Shown here: in pieces, positions 25,491-33,412 of the stretch | Layout of the letters: each line of letters begins with the position of its first letter | Numbering within the stretch: the stretch's first letter is position 1 | Assembly (NCBI GenBank): GCA_036496805.1 | Contig: DASXKN010000020.1 | Location: 1 to 64,000, forward strand | Length of the DNA stretch: 64,000 bases | DNA from: SZAS-103 sp036496805 | GTDB taxonomy: Bacteria; Pseudomonadota; Gammaproteobacteria; Xanthomonadales; Xanthomonadaceae | Direction: 5' to 3' | Position numbers and translations under genes: made by a program | The notes under the pieces: generated by a model | Seen by the model: only the letters and a program-made list of their open reading frames with translations | What the model was told of the DNA's origin: nothing | The model's database searches: none

Positions 25491-26492
25491 TCAGTAGTAC
25501 AGCATCACCATGTGCTTCGCCTCGGCGAAGAACAGCCAGCGTTCGACGAAGGCGCCTGCCAGCAGCGAAAGCATCGCGGTCCAAGATGCCGCCATGGCGA
25601 TGGACGGCCATGCCCATCCACCGATCAGGGCGGACGCCGGCAGGGCTGCGACCAGCACCAGCGCCGCGACCCGCAGTTTCCGCGAATGCTTGCGTGCGAG
25701 CACGAAACCCATCTCGTGGGTGAGATAGTTCGCCTCGGTGTGGGGACGCTCGAAGGTCGCAACCCGACCGAACCCTTCCAGGGCCGTCGCAGCTTCGCGC
25801 GCAGGCAACGCGATCCGGTCGATCCCGCGCCAGTAGGCCAGCTTCATCGCAGTCAGCACGAACAACAACGACAGGATCAGGATCGGGAAGCCGGGAGCGA
25901 ACACGAAGTAAAAGGCTTCATCCGGGCTCGCCTGGTTCGACCTTGACAGCGCATCGAACAAGACCAAGCCCGAGACGAGCGAAAACACGAGGTACACCGG
26001 CACCACCAGGGGATGCCTCCACGCGGGAACCGGCTTGAGTGACGCGTAGATCATGCCCGTGCAGGCGACGGTCAGCACAGACAGAAACGCCATGCAGGCG
26101 CCCAGCAAAGGTGCCAGAGGGACCGGCATGTCGCTGCCCTGGAACCCGTATCGCCAGGCCAGCACGACGAGTCCGAGCACAGGTAACCAGGTCAGCAGCG
26201 CGAGCACCCCCTCCCGCGACAGCCATGAGGTCCGCCATTGCGAAAAAGCCCGCCACGCACGCTGGGGCTTGCCGAGATGGAAGGTGGAACTGGCCAGGCC
26301 GATTGCAGTCAGCGCGAACCCGATCGCCAGCACGACGATCAGTCGCGGCGCGAACCACGTCGACCATTCGACATCCGCGTTCGCATACAGCGTCGGAGAG
26401 GCGGTCGCGAAGAACAGCCCGAGCCACGCCAGCAAGCCGTAGCCCGCACCCGACAGCGTAGTGAACAGGATGACCGAGAATGCGGGGTTCAT
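25491..26492 (-). CDS. soeC: DmsC/SoeC-type membrane anchor subunit
   Basis: A 333-residue integral membrane subunit with about eight hydrophobic helices, matching the DmsC family that anchors a molybdo-oxidoreductase and exchanges electrons with quinone. FHLGKPQRAWRAFSQWRTSWLSREG is family-typical (first half: FHLGKPQRAWRAF). It is the last gene of the operon and the only one not tightly coupled: 144 bp separate it from soeB, and its start codon lies inside a perfect 14-bp inverted repeat (26487-26533). The upstream-extended frame (to 26603) reads through that hairpin and was not used. The gene symbol assumes the cluster is Soe rather than another DMSO-reductase family complex. Confidence 0.82.
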   Translation of the reverse strand: MNPAFSVILFTTLSGAGYGLLAWLGLFFATASPTLYANADVEWSTWFAPRLIVVLAIGFALTAIGLASSTFHLGKPQRAWRAFSQWRTSWLSREGVLALLTWLPVLGLVVLAWRYGFQGSDMPVPLAPLLGACMAFLSVLTVACTGMIYASLKPVPAWRHPLVVPVYLVFSLVSGLVLFDALSRSNQASPDEAFYFVFAPGFPILILSLLFVLTAMKLAYWRGIDRIALPAREAATALEGFGRVATFERPHTEANYLTHEMGFVLARKHSRKLRVAALVLVAALPASALIGGWAWPSIAMAASWTAMLSLLAGAFVERWLFFAEAKHMVMLYY

Positions 26493-26533
26493 GTCACCCG
26501 CCTGCGCGGCACTGCCGCGCGGGTGACATGAAC
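26487..26533 (-). promoter_or_regulatory. Perfect inverted repeat covering the soeC start codon
   Basis: GTTCATGTCACCCG (26487-26500) and CGGGTGACATGAAC (26520-26533) are exact complements with a GC-rich interior (GCGCGGC/GCCGCGC) that can extend the stem. In the minus-strand mRNA the soeC ATG and the bases just before it lie in the stem, and no Shine-Dalgarno sequence is visible. A second hairpin (GGGCAGGCA/TGCCTGCCC) lies at about 26534-26554. Occlusion of translation is inferred. Confidence 0.55.
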
Positions 26534-26636
26534 GGGCAGGCACGATGCCTGCCCCGGGCGATCCGAAGCCAGCAGCGTTGCGCCAAGGATGGCAACGCAG
26601 CATCCATCAGAACGTATGTTTTCCCGGCACACGTCG

Positions 26637-27572
26637 TCATCGCGACAACACCCGGTCCAGCCAGCGCAGCACCGGCGGCAACGCCTTCGGATCGAGCGAT
26701 TCTTCCGCAGCAGAAGGCGGGGACGCGGATTCCGCGCCGCCCGCACGTCGCGGCCGCGGCGGCAGGTACTTGTTGGTCGGCCTGTAGCCCAGCTCGGGAA
26801 GCAGATCGCGGCCGCCACGTTCGGCGACGAGTTTCGAGACCTTCGATCCGGGATCGCCGAGGTCGCCGAAATGCCGCGCCCGCGTCGGGCACGCCTGCAC
26901 GCAGGCGGGCTGGCGTTCGATCTCGTCGAGGTGCTCGTTGTAGATGCGATCGACGCAGAGCGTGCACTTCTTCATCACGCCCTCGACCGCGGAATACTCG
27001 CGCGCGCCGTAGGGGCAGGCCCACGAGCACAGCTTGCAGCCGATGCACTTGTCCTCGTCCACCAGCACGATGCCGTCCTCGGCGCGCTTGTAGCTGGCGC
27101 CTGTGGGGCACACGGTCACGCAGGCGGGCGTCTCGCAGTGCAGGCACGAGCGCGGGAAATGCACGGTCATGGCCACCCCAACCCCTCTCCCCTCGGGAGA
27201 GGGGTTGGGGTGAGGGGCTGCGACCCGATGGAGGTCACGAGTCCTCGACCCCTCATCCGCCTTACTCGCTGCATCCGCAGCTCGCCCTTCGGGCCGGCTT
27301 CGCCGTTCGCTTCGGCTTCCTGCCTCCGCAGTCGGCACCTTCTCCCGGAGGGAGAAGGAAGCAGCAAGCGGTTCAACCTCGTAGCTGTGCACGCGGTTGA
27401 ACCAGACGCCGAACGGATCCTTGCCGTAGGGATTCTCGTCGGTCAGCGGACCGGCGATGCCGCCGGCGTTCCATTCCTTGCAGGCCACCGCGCAGGCGTG
27501 GCAGCCCACGCAGGTGTCCAGGTCGATCACCAGCCCGAGCTTCTTCGCCGACGGAGCCGGCAGCCCGGTCAT
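26637..27572 (-). CDS. soeB: DmsB/SoeB-type four-cluster ferredoxin subunit with an in-frame repeat insertion
   Basis: A 311-residue electron-transfer subunit carrying four [4Fe-4S] sites: CVGCHACAVACKEWN, CLHCETPACVTVCP, CIGCKLCSWACPYGA and CTLC with PACVQACP. It passes electrons between the molybdenum subunit and the membrane anchor. Between HSYEVEP and MTVHFPRSC, where relatives have only a few residues, about 65 residues of Ser/Arg/Pro-rich sequence are encoded by palindromic repeat DNA (about 27173-27372) without breaking the frame. The start ATG at 27572 overlaps the transporter stop (ATGA). The C-terminal tail after about residue 255 is also variable. All 16 cluster cysteines appear to be kept. 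Confidence 0.88.
   Translation of the reverse strand: MTGLPAPSAKKLGLVIDLDTCVGCHACAVACKEWNAGGIAGPLTDENPYGKDPFGVWFNRVHSYEVEPLAASFSLREKVPTAEAGSRSERRSRPEGRAADAASKADEGSRTRDLHRVAAPHPNPSPEGRGVGVAMTVHFPRSCLHCETPACVTVCPTGASYKRAEDGIVLVDEDKCIGCKLCSWACPYGAREYSAVEGVMKKCTLCVDRIYNEHLDEIERQPACVQACPTRARHFGDLGDPGSKVSKLVAERGGRDLLPELGYRPTNKYLPPRPRRAGGAESASPPSAAEESLDPKALPPVLRWLDRVLSR
27173..27372. repeat. Repeat family B element inside soeB
   Basis: About 200 bp bounded by a palindrome CCCCTCTCCC/GGGAGAGGGG near 27182-27205 and a second one, CCTTCTCCC/GGGAGAAGG, near 27341-27361, with TTGGGGTGAGGGG beside the first. The same pieces occur outside genes at 33176-33320 and 45350-45458. The element is read in frame within soeB. 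Its exact ends are uncertain by several bases. Confidence 0.75.
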
Positions 27573-29338
27573 TGCGCGAACGGCCAGAACCGCGGGATCA
27601 GGATCATCGAGATCGTGCAGAACAGCAGGATCAGCGGGATGCCGACCTTGAGGAAATCGGTGAAGCGGTAGCCGCCGGCGTTGTAGACCATCGTGTTGGT
27701 CGGATAGCCCACCGGCGTGGCGAACGAGGTCGCCGCGGCGAACGCGGTGGCGACCACGAACGGGTTCGGATTGGCATGCATCGCATGGGCGACCGACACG
27801 CCGATCGGCAGCATGATGACCACCGAGGGATTGTGTCCCATCAGTTCGGTCATCAACGCGGTCAGCACGTACACCATCAGGAGCGCCACCAGCGAACCGT
27901 GGTCGCCGACGATCGACATGCCGATGTCGACCATGTGCTGGGCCAGTCCGGTCTTCTGCATCGCGATGCCGAGCGGCAGCACCGCGCCGAGCAGGACGAT
28001 GACCTTCCAGTCCATCACTTCGTAGGCGTTGGAGAACTTGAAGCAGCCGGTGAGCGCCATCAGCACGCAGCCGGCCAGGGCGGCGACCACGATCGGCAGC
28101 AGGCCGAAGCCCGAGACCGCGACCACGCCGACCAGGATCGCGATCGCGACCGGAGCCTTGCGGCGCGACTCGTGCCCGTCGATGCGCTCGCCGAGCACGA
28201 CCAGGCCGGGTATGCGCTCGAGTTCGGGCAGGTCCTTTTCCTCGACCTGCATCAGCAGGGTGTCGCCGACGTCCAGGCGCACGTGCTTGATCTGCTCGCG
28301 CAGCACCTCGCCGCGGCGCTGCACGGCGAGCACGGTCGCCTGGTAGGTCCAGCGGAAATCGAGCTCGGCCAGGGTCTGGCCGACCAGGTGGGTGTTGGGC
28401 GCGATGATCGCGCGCACCAGCACCCGCCGCGCCATGCCGCCCCAATGCGCCGAGCGCGCGTTCGGCTGCAGGGCCAGGCCGGCGGCATACTGGAACTGGC
28501 CGAGCCGGTCCCAGTCGCCGCGCACCACGAGGACATCGTCCTCGACGACCTTCTGCGCCTGCGGCGACCACATGCGCTCGTCGCCGCGCACCAGTTCCAT
28601 CACCGAGACGCCGTACTTGTCGCCGAGCCGCAATTCGTTGAGCGCCTGGCCGATCAGCGGCGATCCCGCCTTCACCCGCAGCTCGGTGACGTACTTGCCG
28701 TGCACCACGTCCTCGACGAGCTTGGTGTCGGTGGTCTTGGGCAGCAGCCAGCGCCCGACCAGCATCATGTAGCCGATGCCGACCACGGCCAGCACCGCGC
28801 CGAGCTTGGCGAACTCGAACACGCCAAAACCATGCAGGCCTTCCTGCTTGGCCAGGCTGTTGGTGAGCAGGTTGGACGAGGTGCCGATCAGGGTGCACAC
28901 GCCGCCCATCTGCGCGGCGAAGGACATCGGCATCAGCACCCGCGAAGGCGGCGTGCGCGTGCGCGCGCAGACGGTCAGGCAGACCGGCAGGAAGGTCGCC
29001 ACCAGGGCGGTGTTCTTGATGAAGGCGCCGAGTGCGGCCATCAGCAGCATGATCGCGAACGTCAGCAGCCACGGCTGCTTGATCCTGACCAGCAATCCGA
29101 TCACCGGGTCGAGGCCGCCGGTGCCGACCACGCCGGCGTTGAGCGCGAACATCGCCGCGATCGCTACCGTGGCCTCGTTGGAGAAGCCGCTCAGGCCCTC
29201 GGCAGGCGTGACGATGCCCGACACCAGCAGCACCGCGAGCACGAGCAGGCCGATGACGTCATAGCGCAGCTTCTCGCTGGCGAAGAGCGTCATCATGCCG
29301 GCCAGCAGGCCGGCGACAGTCCAGGCCTGCCAGCTCAT
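27569..29338 (-). CDS. SLC13/DASS-type transporter with two RCK_C (TrkA-C) domains
   Basis: A 589-residue inner-membrane permease. Two membrane halves, each ending in a family signature (GTSSNLLTNSLA in the first; TPVGYPTNTMVYNAGGY in the second), flank a soluble central part (about 200-390) with two TrkA-C/RCK_C domains (SPLIGQALNEL, THLVGQTLAEL). Members with this layout transport sulfate, other anions or dicarboxylates with sodium. It lies between the isomerase gene and soeB and overlaps soeB by 4 bp, so it is made with the enzyme. If the complex oxidises sulfite, export of sulfate is an attractive guess, but the substrate is not shown by the sequence. Confidence 0.85.
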   Translation of the reverse strand: MSWQAWTVAGLLAGMMTLFASEKLRYDVIGLLVLAVLLVSGIVTPAEGLSGFSNEATVAIAAMFALNAGVVGTGGLDPVIGLLVRIKQPWLLTFAIMLLMAALGAFIKNTALVATFLPVCLTVCARTRTPPSRVLMPMSFAAQMGGVCTLIGTSSNLLTNSLAKQEGLHGFGVFEFAKLGAVLAVVGIGYMMLVGRWLLPKTTDTKLVEDVVHGKYVTELRVKAGSPLIGQALNELRLGDKYGVSVMELVRGDERMWSPQAQKVVEDDVLVVRGDWDRLGQFQYAAGLALQPNARSAHWGGMARRVLVRAIIAPNTHLVGQTLAELDFRWTYQATVLAVQRRGEVLREQIKHVRLDVGDTLLMQVEEKDLPELERIPGLVVLGERIDGHESRRKAPVAIAILVGVVAVSGFGLLPIVVAALAGCVLMALTGCFKFSNAYEVMDWKVIVLLGAVLPLGIAMQKTGLAQHMVDIGMSIVGDHGSLVALLMVYVLTALMTELMGHNPSVVIMLPIGVSVAHAMHANPNPFVVATAFAAATSFATPVGYPTNTMVYNAGGYRFTDFLKVGIPLILLFCTISMILIPRFWPFAQ

Positions 29339-29429
29339 GGTTCCGATGGCCCCCGTGGATGGCGGACCGGGCAGCCCGCCGCGCCTACGATAGACGTACG
29401 CATGATGGGGTCGAAGGAGGACACCGGGT

Positions 29430-30071
29430 TCACGCGGCGCTCTTCCGGCGCTCGATGCCGACCGGCAGGGCGGCGACCGCGTCGAATTCGTGCGCGAAGG
29501 CCTCCGGGTCGGCGAGGTAGTCGAGCGCCATCCCGGTGGCATCGTTGCCCCAGAACAGCGCCTGCCCGACGCGCAGGGTCGGCACGCCGAACACGCCGCG
29601 CGCGATGGCTTCCTCGGTGTTGGTGCGCAGGGCCAGCTTGATCTCTTCGCGCGCGACCGCGGCTTCGACATCGGTGATGCCCAGCCGGCCGGCGACTTCG
29701 CGCAACGAAGCCGCGCTGTCGGCAGCGCGCCCATCGCGCCAGATGTGTGCGAACACGGCGTCGGTCGCGGCGACCGTATCGGCTGCCGCCAGGATCAGGC
29801 GCAGCGCGGTCACCGGGTTGAACGGATGTGCCGGCGGAAAACGCAGCTCGATGCCCAGCCGACGCGCTTCCCATGCCACGAAGCGGTAGGTGAAGGCGCG
29901 CTTGCCCGGGATCTCGGCCGGCCCGAGCTGGCCGTGGTGCTGCAGCAGTGCGCCGAACAGCACCGGCCGCGGCCTGAGCAGGACTTCCGGATGGTCACGG
30001 CGCAGCCGCACCCATTGCAGATACGCAAAGGGCGAGATGACGTCGAAGTACCAGTCCAGGGCGCCGCTCAT
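29430..30071 (-). CDS. DsbA-fold 2-hydroxychromene-2-carboxylate isomerase-like protein
   Basis: A 213-residue protein of the HCCA isomerase/kappa-class glutathione transferase branch of the thioredoxin-fold DsbA family. DVISPFAYL carries the Ser that replaces the DsbA CxxC motif, and GVFGVPTLRVGQALFWGNDAT is the cis-Pro/GSH-binding region. It probably uses glutathione on an unknown substrate. The start at 30071 overlaps the soeA stop in ATGA. A glutathione-linked enzyme within a sulfur-oxidation operon could release sulfite from an organic or persulfide source; this is speculation from context. Confidence 0.85.
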   Translation of the reverse strand: MSGALDWYFDVISPFAYLQWVRLRRDHPEVLLRPRPVLFGALLQHHGQLGPAEIPGKRAFTYRFVAWEARRLGIELRFPPAHPFNPVTALRLILAAADTVAATDAVFAHIWRDGRAADSAASLREVAGRLGITDVEAAVAREEIKLALRTNTEEAIARGVFGVPTLRVGQALFWGNDATGMALDYLADPEAFAHEFDAVAALPVGIERRKSAA

Positions 30072-33000
30072 GGCTTCTTCCGCAGGGCGGCCCCGTAGCG
30101 TAATGGATCGGCGGGCGGATTGCCCATCGGCAGGGGCGGGAACTGCGGCTGGCTGAGGGCCTCGTTTCCCGCGCCAGCTTCGGCGTCGGCATTGGTTATC
30201 CGCACCCGCAGGTCGAACCAGGCAGCCTGCCCCGTCACCGGATCGGCATTGAAGTAGTCGCCCTTGGGCGTGCGGTCGGAGATCAGGTGGTTGAGCAGGA
30301 AGCCCTGCTCGCCTTCGGGCGCATCCTTGGCCAGCCTCCACGCGCCGCGCCGCTTGCCGATCGCGTTCCAGGTCCAGACCGTGTCGGGCTGCACGTTCGC
30401 CGCGCAGCGCGCAGGCACGGTGATGCGGCCGTTGTGCGAGTCCACGTGCACCCGGCCGCCGTCGACGATGCCATGGCGGGCTGCGGTGTCGGGGTGGATG
30501 TAGAGCGCGTTGCGCGTGGCGATCTGCCGCAGCCACGCGTTCTGCGAACCCCAGGCGTGGTACATGAACATCGGCCGCTGGGTGATCGCCGACAACGGAT
30601 AGAGGGATTCCGTTCGTGGTGAGCTTGTCGAAGATTCCGTTCGTGGTGAGCTTGTCGAACCTTCCGTTCGTGGTGAGCTTGTCGAAGATTCCGTTCGTGG
30701 TGAGCTTGTCGAAGATTCCGTTCGTGGTGAGCTTGTCGAACCATGAGCGGAATCCCGCGACGTCGCGTGTGGTTCGACAGGCTCACCACGAACGGCTTCC
30801 AGTTCGGCGCCCTCGAACGGCTCGTACCACATGGGCAGCGGATCGAAGTAACACTCCACGCGCTCGCGGTGTTCCGCCGGCGGCCGCGCCGCGCCATGCC
30901 CGCGCGCTGCGAGGCGGAATTTCTGCATCGTCTCCGAGTACAACTGGAACACCACCGGTTCGGGCCGTGCGATGAAGCCCATGTGCGCCGACCATTCCAG
31001 GTAGTCGCGATTGGCCATCTTGTAGTAGCGCGCCGACTCCGGGATCTTCGTGTGCCAGAAACCGCCGTGGGCGATGTAGGCCTCGAGCTGTTTCGGGTTC
31101 GGCGGCCCCTTGCCTTCGAGCGCGCCATCGGCGCCGCGCCAGCCGGCGAGCAGTCCCACGCCGGGCGCGCGCTGGTGGTTGACGATGTAGTCGGCGTAGT
31201 CGCGATAGACCGGTGCGCCGTCGGCGTCGACCATGCCCGGCAGCTTCAGCCGCGCGCCCAGTTCGAGCAGCACCGACTGGAAGCCCCGCACGTGGCGCGG
31301 ACGGCCGTCGGCATCGCACTGGGTGGCCGGATCGAAGATCGGATGGCGGATCGCATCGGCCGCGCAGTCGGCGTCGGAGATCGGCCGGTCGAGCAGCGAG
31401 ATGCAGTCGTGGCGTTCGAGGTAGGTCGTGTCCGGCAACACCAGGTCGGCGTAGGCGACCATCTCGCTCGAATAGGCGTCCGCATAGATGATGTGCGGGA
31501 TACGGTATTCGCCGTCCGCACCTTTGTCGGTGAGCATCCGCATCGTCTGCCCGGTGTTCATCGACGAGTTCCAGCTCATGTTCGCCATGAACATCAGCAG
31601 GGTGTCGATGCGGTACGGGTCGCCGGCCCAGGCGTTGCGGATCACCGCGTGCATCATCCCGTGCGCGGCGAACGGATAGGCCCACGAGTAGGCATGGTCG
31701 ATCCGCCGCGGCGCGCCGTCGGCGTCGACGACGAGGTCCTCGGGTGCATGGATGAAACCCAGCGGCGGCGCATCGAGGCTGCCGTTGTCGCGGCGCGCCT
31801 TGCCGGGGCGATTGGCCGGCGGGATCGGCCGCGGATACGGCGGCTGGTAGCGGAACGAACCGGGCGCGTCGATCGCGCCGAGCAGCATCTGAAGCACGTG
31901 CAGCGCGCGGCAGGTGTGGAAGCCGTTGGAATGCGCGCTGATGCCACGCATCGCGTGCATCGCGACCGGGCGGCCGATCATTTCCTCGTGGCGACGGCCG
32001 TGGGTGTCGGTCCACGGGATCGGCAGCGACAGGCCGCTGTCGAAGGCCGCTTCCGCGAGTTCGCGCGCGACGCGGCGGATGGTGTCGGCGGGAATGCCAC
32101 AGCGGGCAGCGACGGCTTCGGGCGCGTACTGCGGATCGAGGTAGCGCTCGGCGACCAGGTGGAAGACCGGCACGGCCTTGCGGCCGTCGGGCAGGACGCA
32201 TTCGCCGACGACCGCAGGCGACACATCGATCGCCTGCGCGTCCGCGACCGCCTTCGCCGCGCTATCCCAGCACAGCGGCCGATCGTCGCCATCGCGCGCG
32301 AACAGCCCATCGTCGGGCGCGCCCGGATCGCGGATCACCAGCCAGTGCGCGTTGGCGTAGCGCACGAGGTAGTCGAGGTCGATGCGGTCGCTGCGCAGCA
32401 GTTCGTGGATCAGGGCGAACGCGAACAGGCCGTCAGTGCCGGGGCGGATGCCGATCCACTCGTCGGCGATCGCGCCGTAGCCGCTGCGCACCGGATTGAC
32501 CGCGACGATCTTCGCGCCGCGTGCCTTGAGCTTGCCGAGGCCGAGCTTGATCGGGTTGGAATCGTGGTCCTCGGCCACGCCCCACATCATCAGGTAGCGC
32601 GTGTGCTCCCAGTCCGGCTCGCCGAATTCCCAGAAGCTGCCGCCGAGCGTGTACAGCCCGCCGGCGGCCATGTTCACCGAACAGAAGCCGCCGTGCGCGG
32701 CGTAGTTGACCGTGCCGAACTGCTGCGCCCACCAGCCGGTGAGCGCCTGCGACTGGTCGCGGCCGGTGAAGAACGCCAGCTCGTCGGGATTGCGTTCGCG
32801 GATCGGTTTCAGCCAGCCCGTCGCGATCGACAGCGCTTCCTCCCATTCGATCTCGCGGAACTCGCCGCTGCCGCGCTCGCCGATGCGCAGCAACGGCCGC
32901 GACAGCCGCGCCGGCGAGTAGTGCTGCATGATCCCGGCCGAACCCTTCGCACACAGCACGCCCTGGTTGACCGGATGCGCGGGATTGCCCTGGATGTAGC

Positions 33001-33118
33001 GGATCGTTCCGTCCTTCAGCCACACCTTGATGCCGCAACGGCAGGCGCACATGTAGCAGGTCGTGGTCTTGACCTCGTCGCCGGGACTCGGGGACAGATT
33101 CAGTTTCGGCTCGCTCAT
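30068..33118 (-). CDS. soeA: Molybdopterin oxidoreductase catalytic subunit, SoeA-like, with in-frame repeat array
   Basis: A 1016-residue DMSO-reductase family enzyme with bis-MGD cofactor. The N-terminus binds one [4Fe-4S] cluster (CYMCACRCG and VLCAKG). There is no Tat signal, so it should stay in the cytoplasm, as the sulfite dehydrogenase SoeA does and PsrA/DmsA do not. GGFCSVNMAAGG and GVAEDHDSNPIKLG are close, by memory, to SoeA; polysulfide or another substrate is not excluded. Between residues of about 775 and 838, in the linker before the C-terminal MGD-binding domain, repeat family A is translated as five units of STSSPRTES/G. Frame and both flanking domains are intact. First gene of a five-gene operon. 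Confidence 0.85.
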   Translation of the reverse strand: MSEPKLNLSPSPGDEVKTTTCYMCACRCGIKVWLKDGTIRYIQGNPAHPVNQGVLCAKGSAGIMQHYSPARLSRPLLRIGERGSGEFREIEWEEALSIATGWLKPIRERNPDELAFFTGRDQSQALTGWWAQQFGTVNYAAHGGFCSVNMAAGGLYTLGGSFWEFGEPDWEHTRYLMMWGVAEDHDSNPIKLGLGKLKARGAKIVAVNPVRSGYGAIADEWIGIRPGTDGLFAFALIHELLRSDRIDLDYLVRYANAHWLVIRDPGAPDDGLFARDGDDRPLCWDSAAKAVADAQAIDVSPAVVGECVLPDGRKAVPVFHLVAERYLDPQYAPEAVAARCGIPADTIRRVARELAEAAFDSGLSLPIPWTDTHGRRHEEMIGRPVAMHAMRGISAHSNGFHTCRALHVLQMLLGAIDAPGSFRYQPPYPRPIPPANRPGKARRDNGSLDAPPLGFIHAPEDLVVDADGAPRRIDHAYSWAYPFAAHGMMHAVIRNAWAGDPYRIDTLLMFMANMSWNSSMNTGQTMRMLTDKGADGEYRIPHIIYADAYSSEMVAYADLVLPDTTYLERHDCISLLDRPISDADCAADAIRHPIFDPATQCDADGRPRHVRGFQSVLLELGARLKLPGMVDADGAPVYRDYADYIVNHQRAPGVGLLAGWRGADGALEGKGPPNPKQLEAYIAHGGFWHTKIPESARYYKMANRDYLEWSAHMGFIARPEPVVFQLYSETMQKFRLAARGHGAARPPAEHRERVECYFDPLPMWYEPFEGAELEAVRGEPVEPHATSRDSAHGSTSSPRTESSTSSPRTESSTSSPRTEGSTSSPRTESSTSSPRTESLYPLSAITQRPMFMYHAWGSQNAWLRQIATRNALYIHPDTAARHGIVDGGRVHVDSHNGRITVPARCAANVQPDTVWTWNAIGKRRGAWRLAKDAPEGEQGFLLNHLISDRTPKGDYFNADPVTGQAAWFDLRVRITNADAEAGAGNEALSQPQFPPLPMGNPPADPLRYGAALRKKP
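30606..30795. repeat. Repeat family A tandem array inside soeA
   Basis: Five 27-bp units (30606-30740), each containing TTCGTGGTGAGCTTGTCGAA, then CCATGAG and an inverted copy (GGTTCGACAGGCTCACCACG) ending at 30795. Unit length 27 is divisible by three, unlike the 25-bp units at 1-125, so every copy keeps the soeA frame. The outer arms can form a hairpin of over 20 bp. Confidence 0.9.
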
Positions 33119-33175
33119 CGGCACATTGTGCCGCCAGTGTCCGTCCATCACGAAATGGCCGACCGGACGCTTTCC

Positions 33176-33320
33176 CCTTCTCCCTCCGGGAGAAGGTGGC
33201 GCGGAGCGCCGGATGAGGGAAGTACCGGGAATTCAAATGAAGTGCCCGGCGCGATGCTCCGGCATCCGCGGCGCTTTTCCCTCACCCGCCCTTCGGGCAC
33301 CCTCTCCCGGAGGGAGAGGG
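33176..33320. repeat. Intergenic repeat family B element
   Basis: CCTTCTCCC/GGGAGAAGG (33176-33196) and CCCTCTCCC/GGGAGAGGG (33300-33320) flank about 100 bp between soeA and the WYL regulator. The 294-bp interval holds little else; any soeA promoter would have to lie in or beside it. Confidence 0.75.
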
Positions 33321-33412
33321 ATTCAGCAGAGCCCCGTGCCGCATCCGGGCAATGACGAACCGCCGACCGCATCGCCGGTACTATGGTCCGGTCAACCCCA
33401 GGCACCGCCGCC

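Noticed and set aside
26637..29072. A single 811-codon minus-strand protein joining the transporter region to soeB
   Set aside because: The first 500 residues are an out-of-frame reading of the SLC13 gene. The real soeB begins at ATG 27572, which overlaps the transporter stop.
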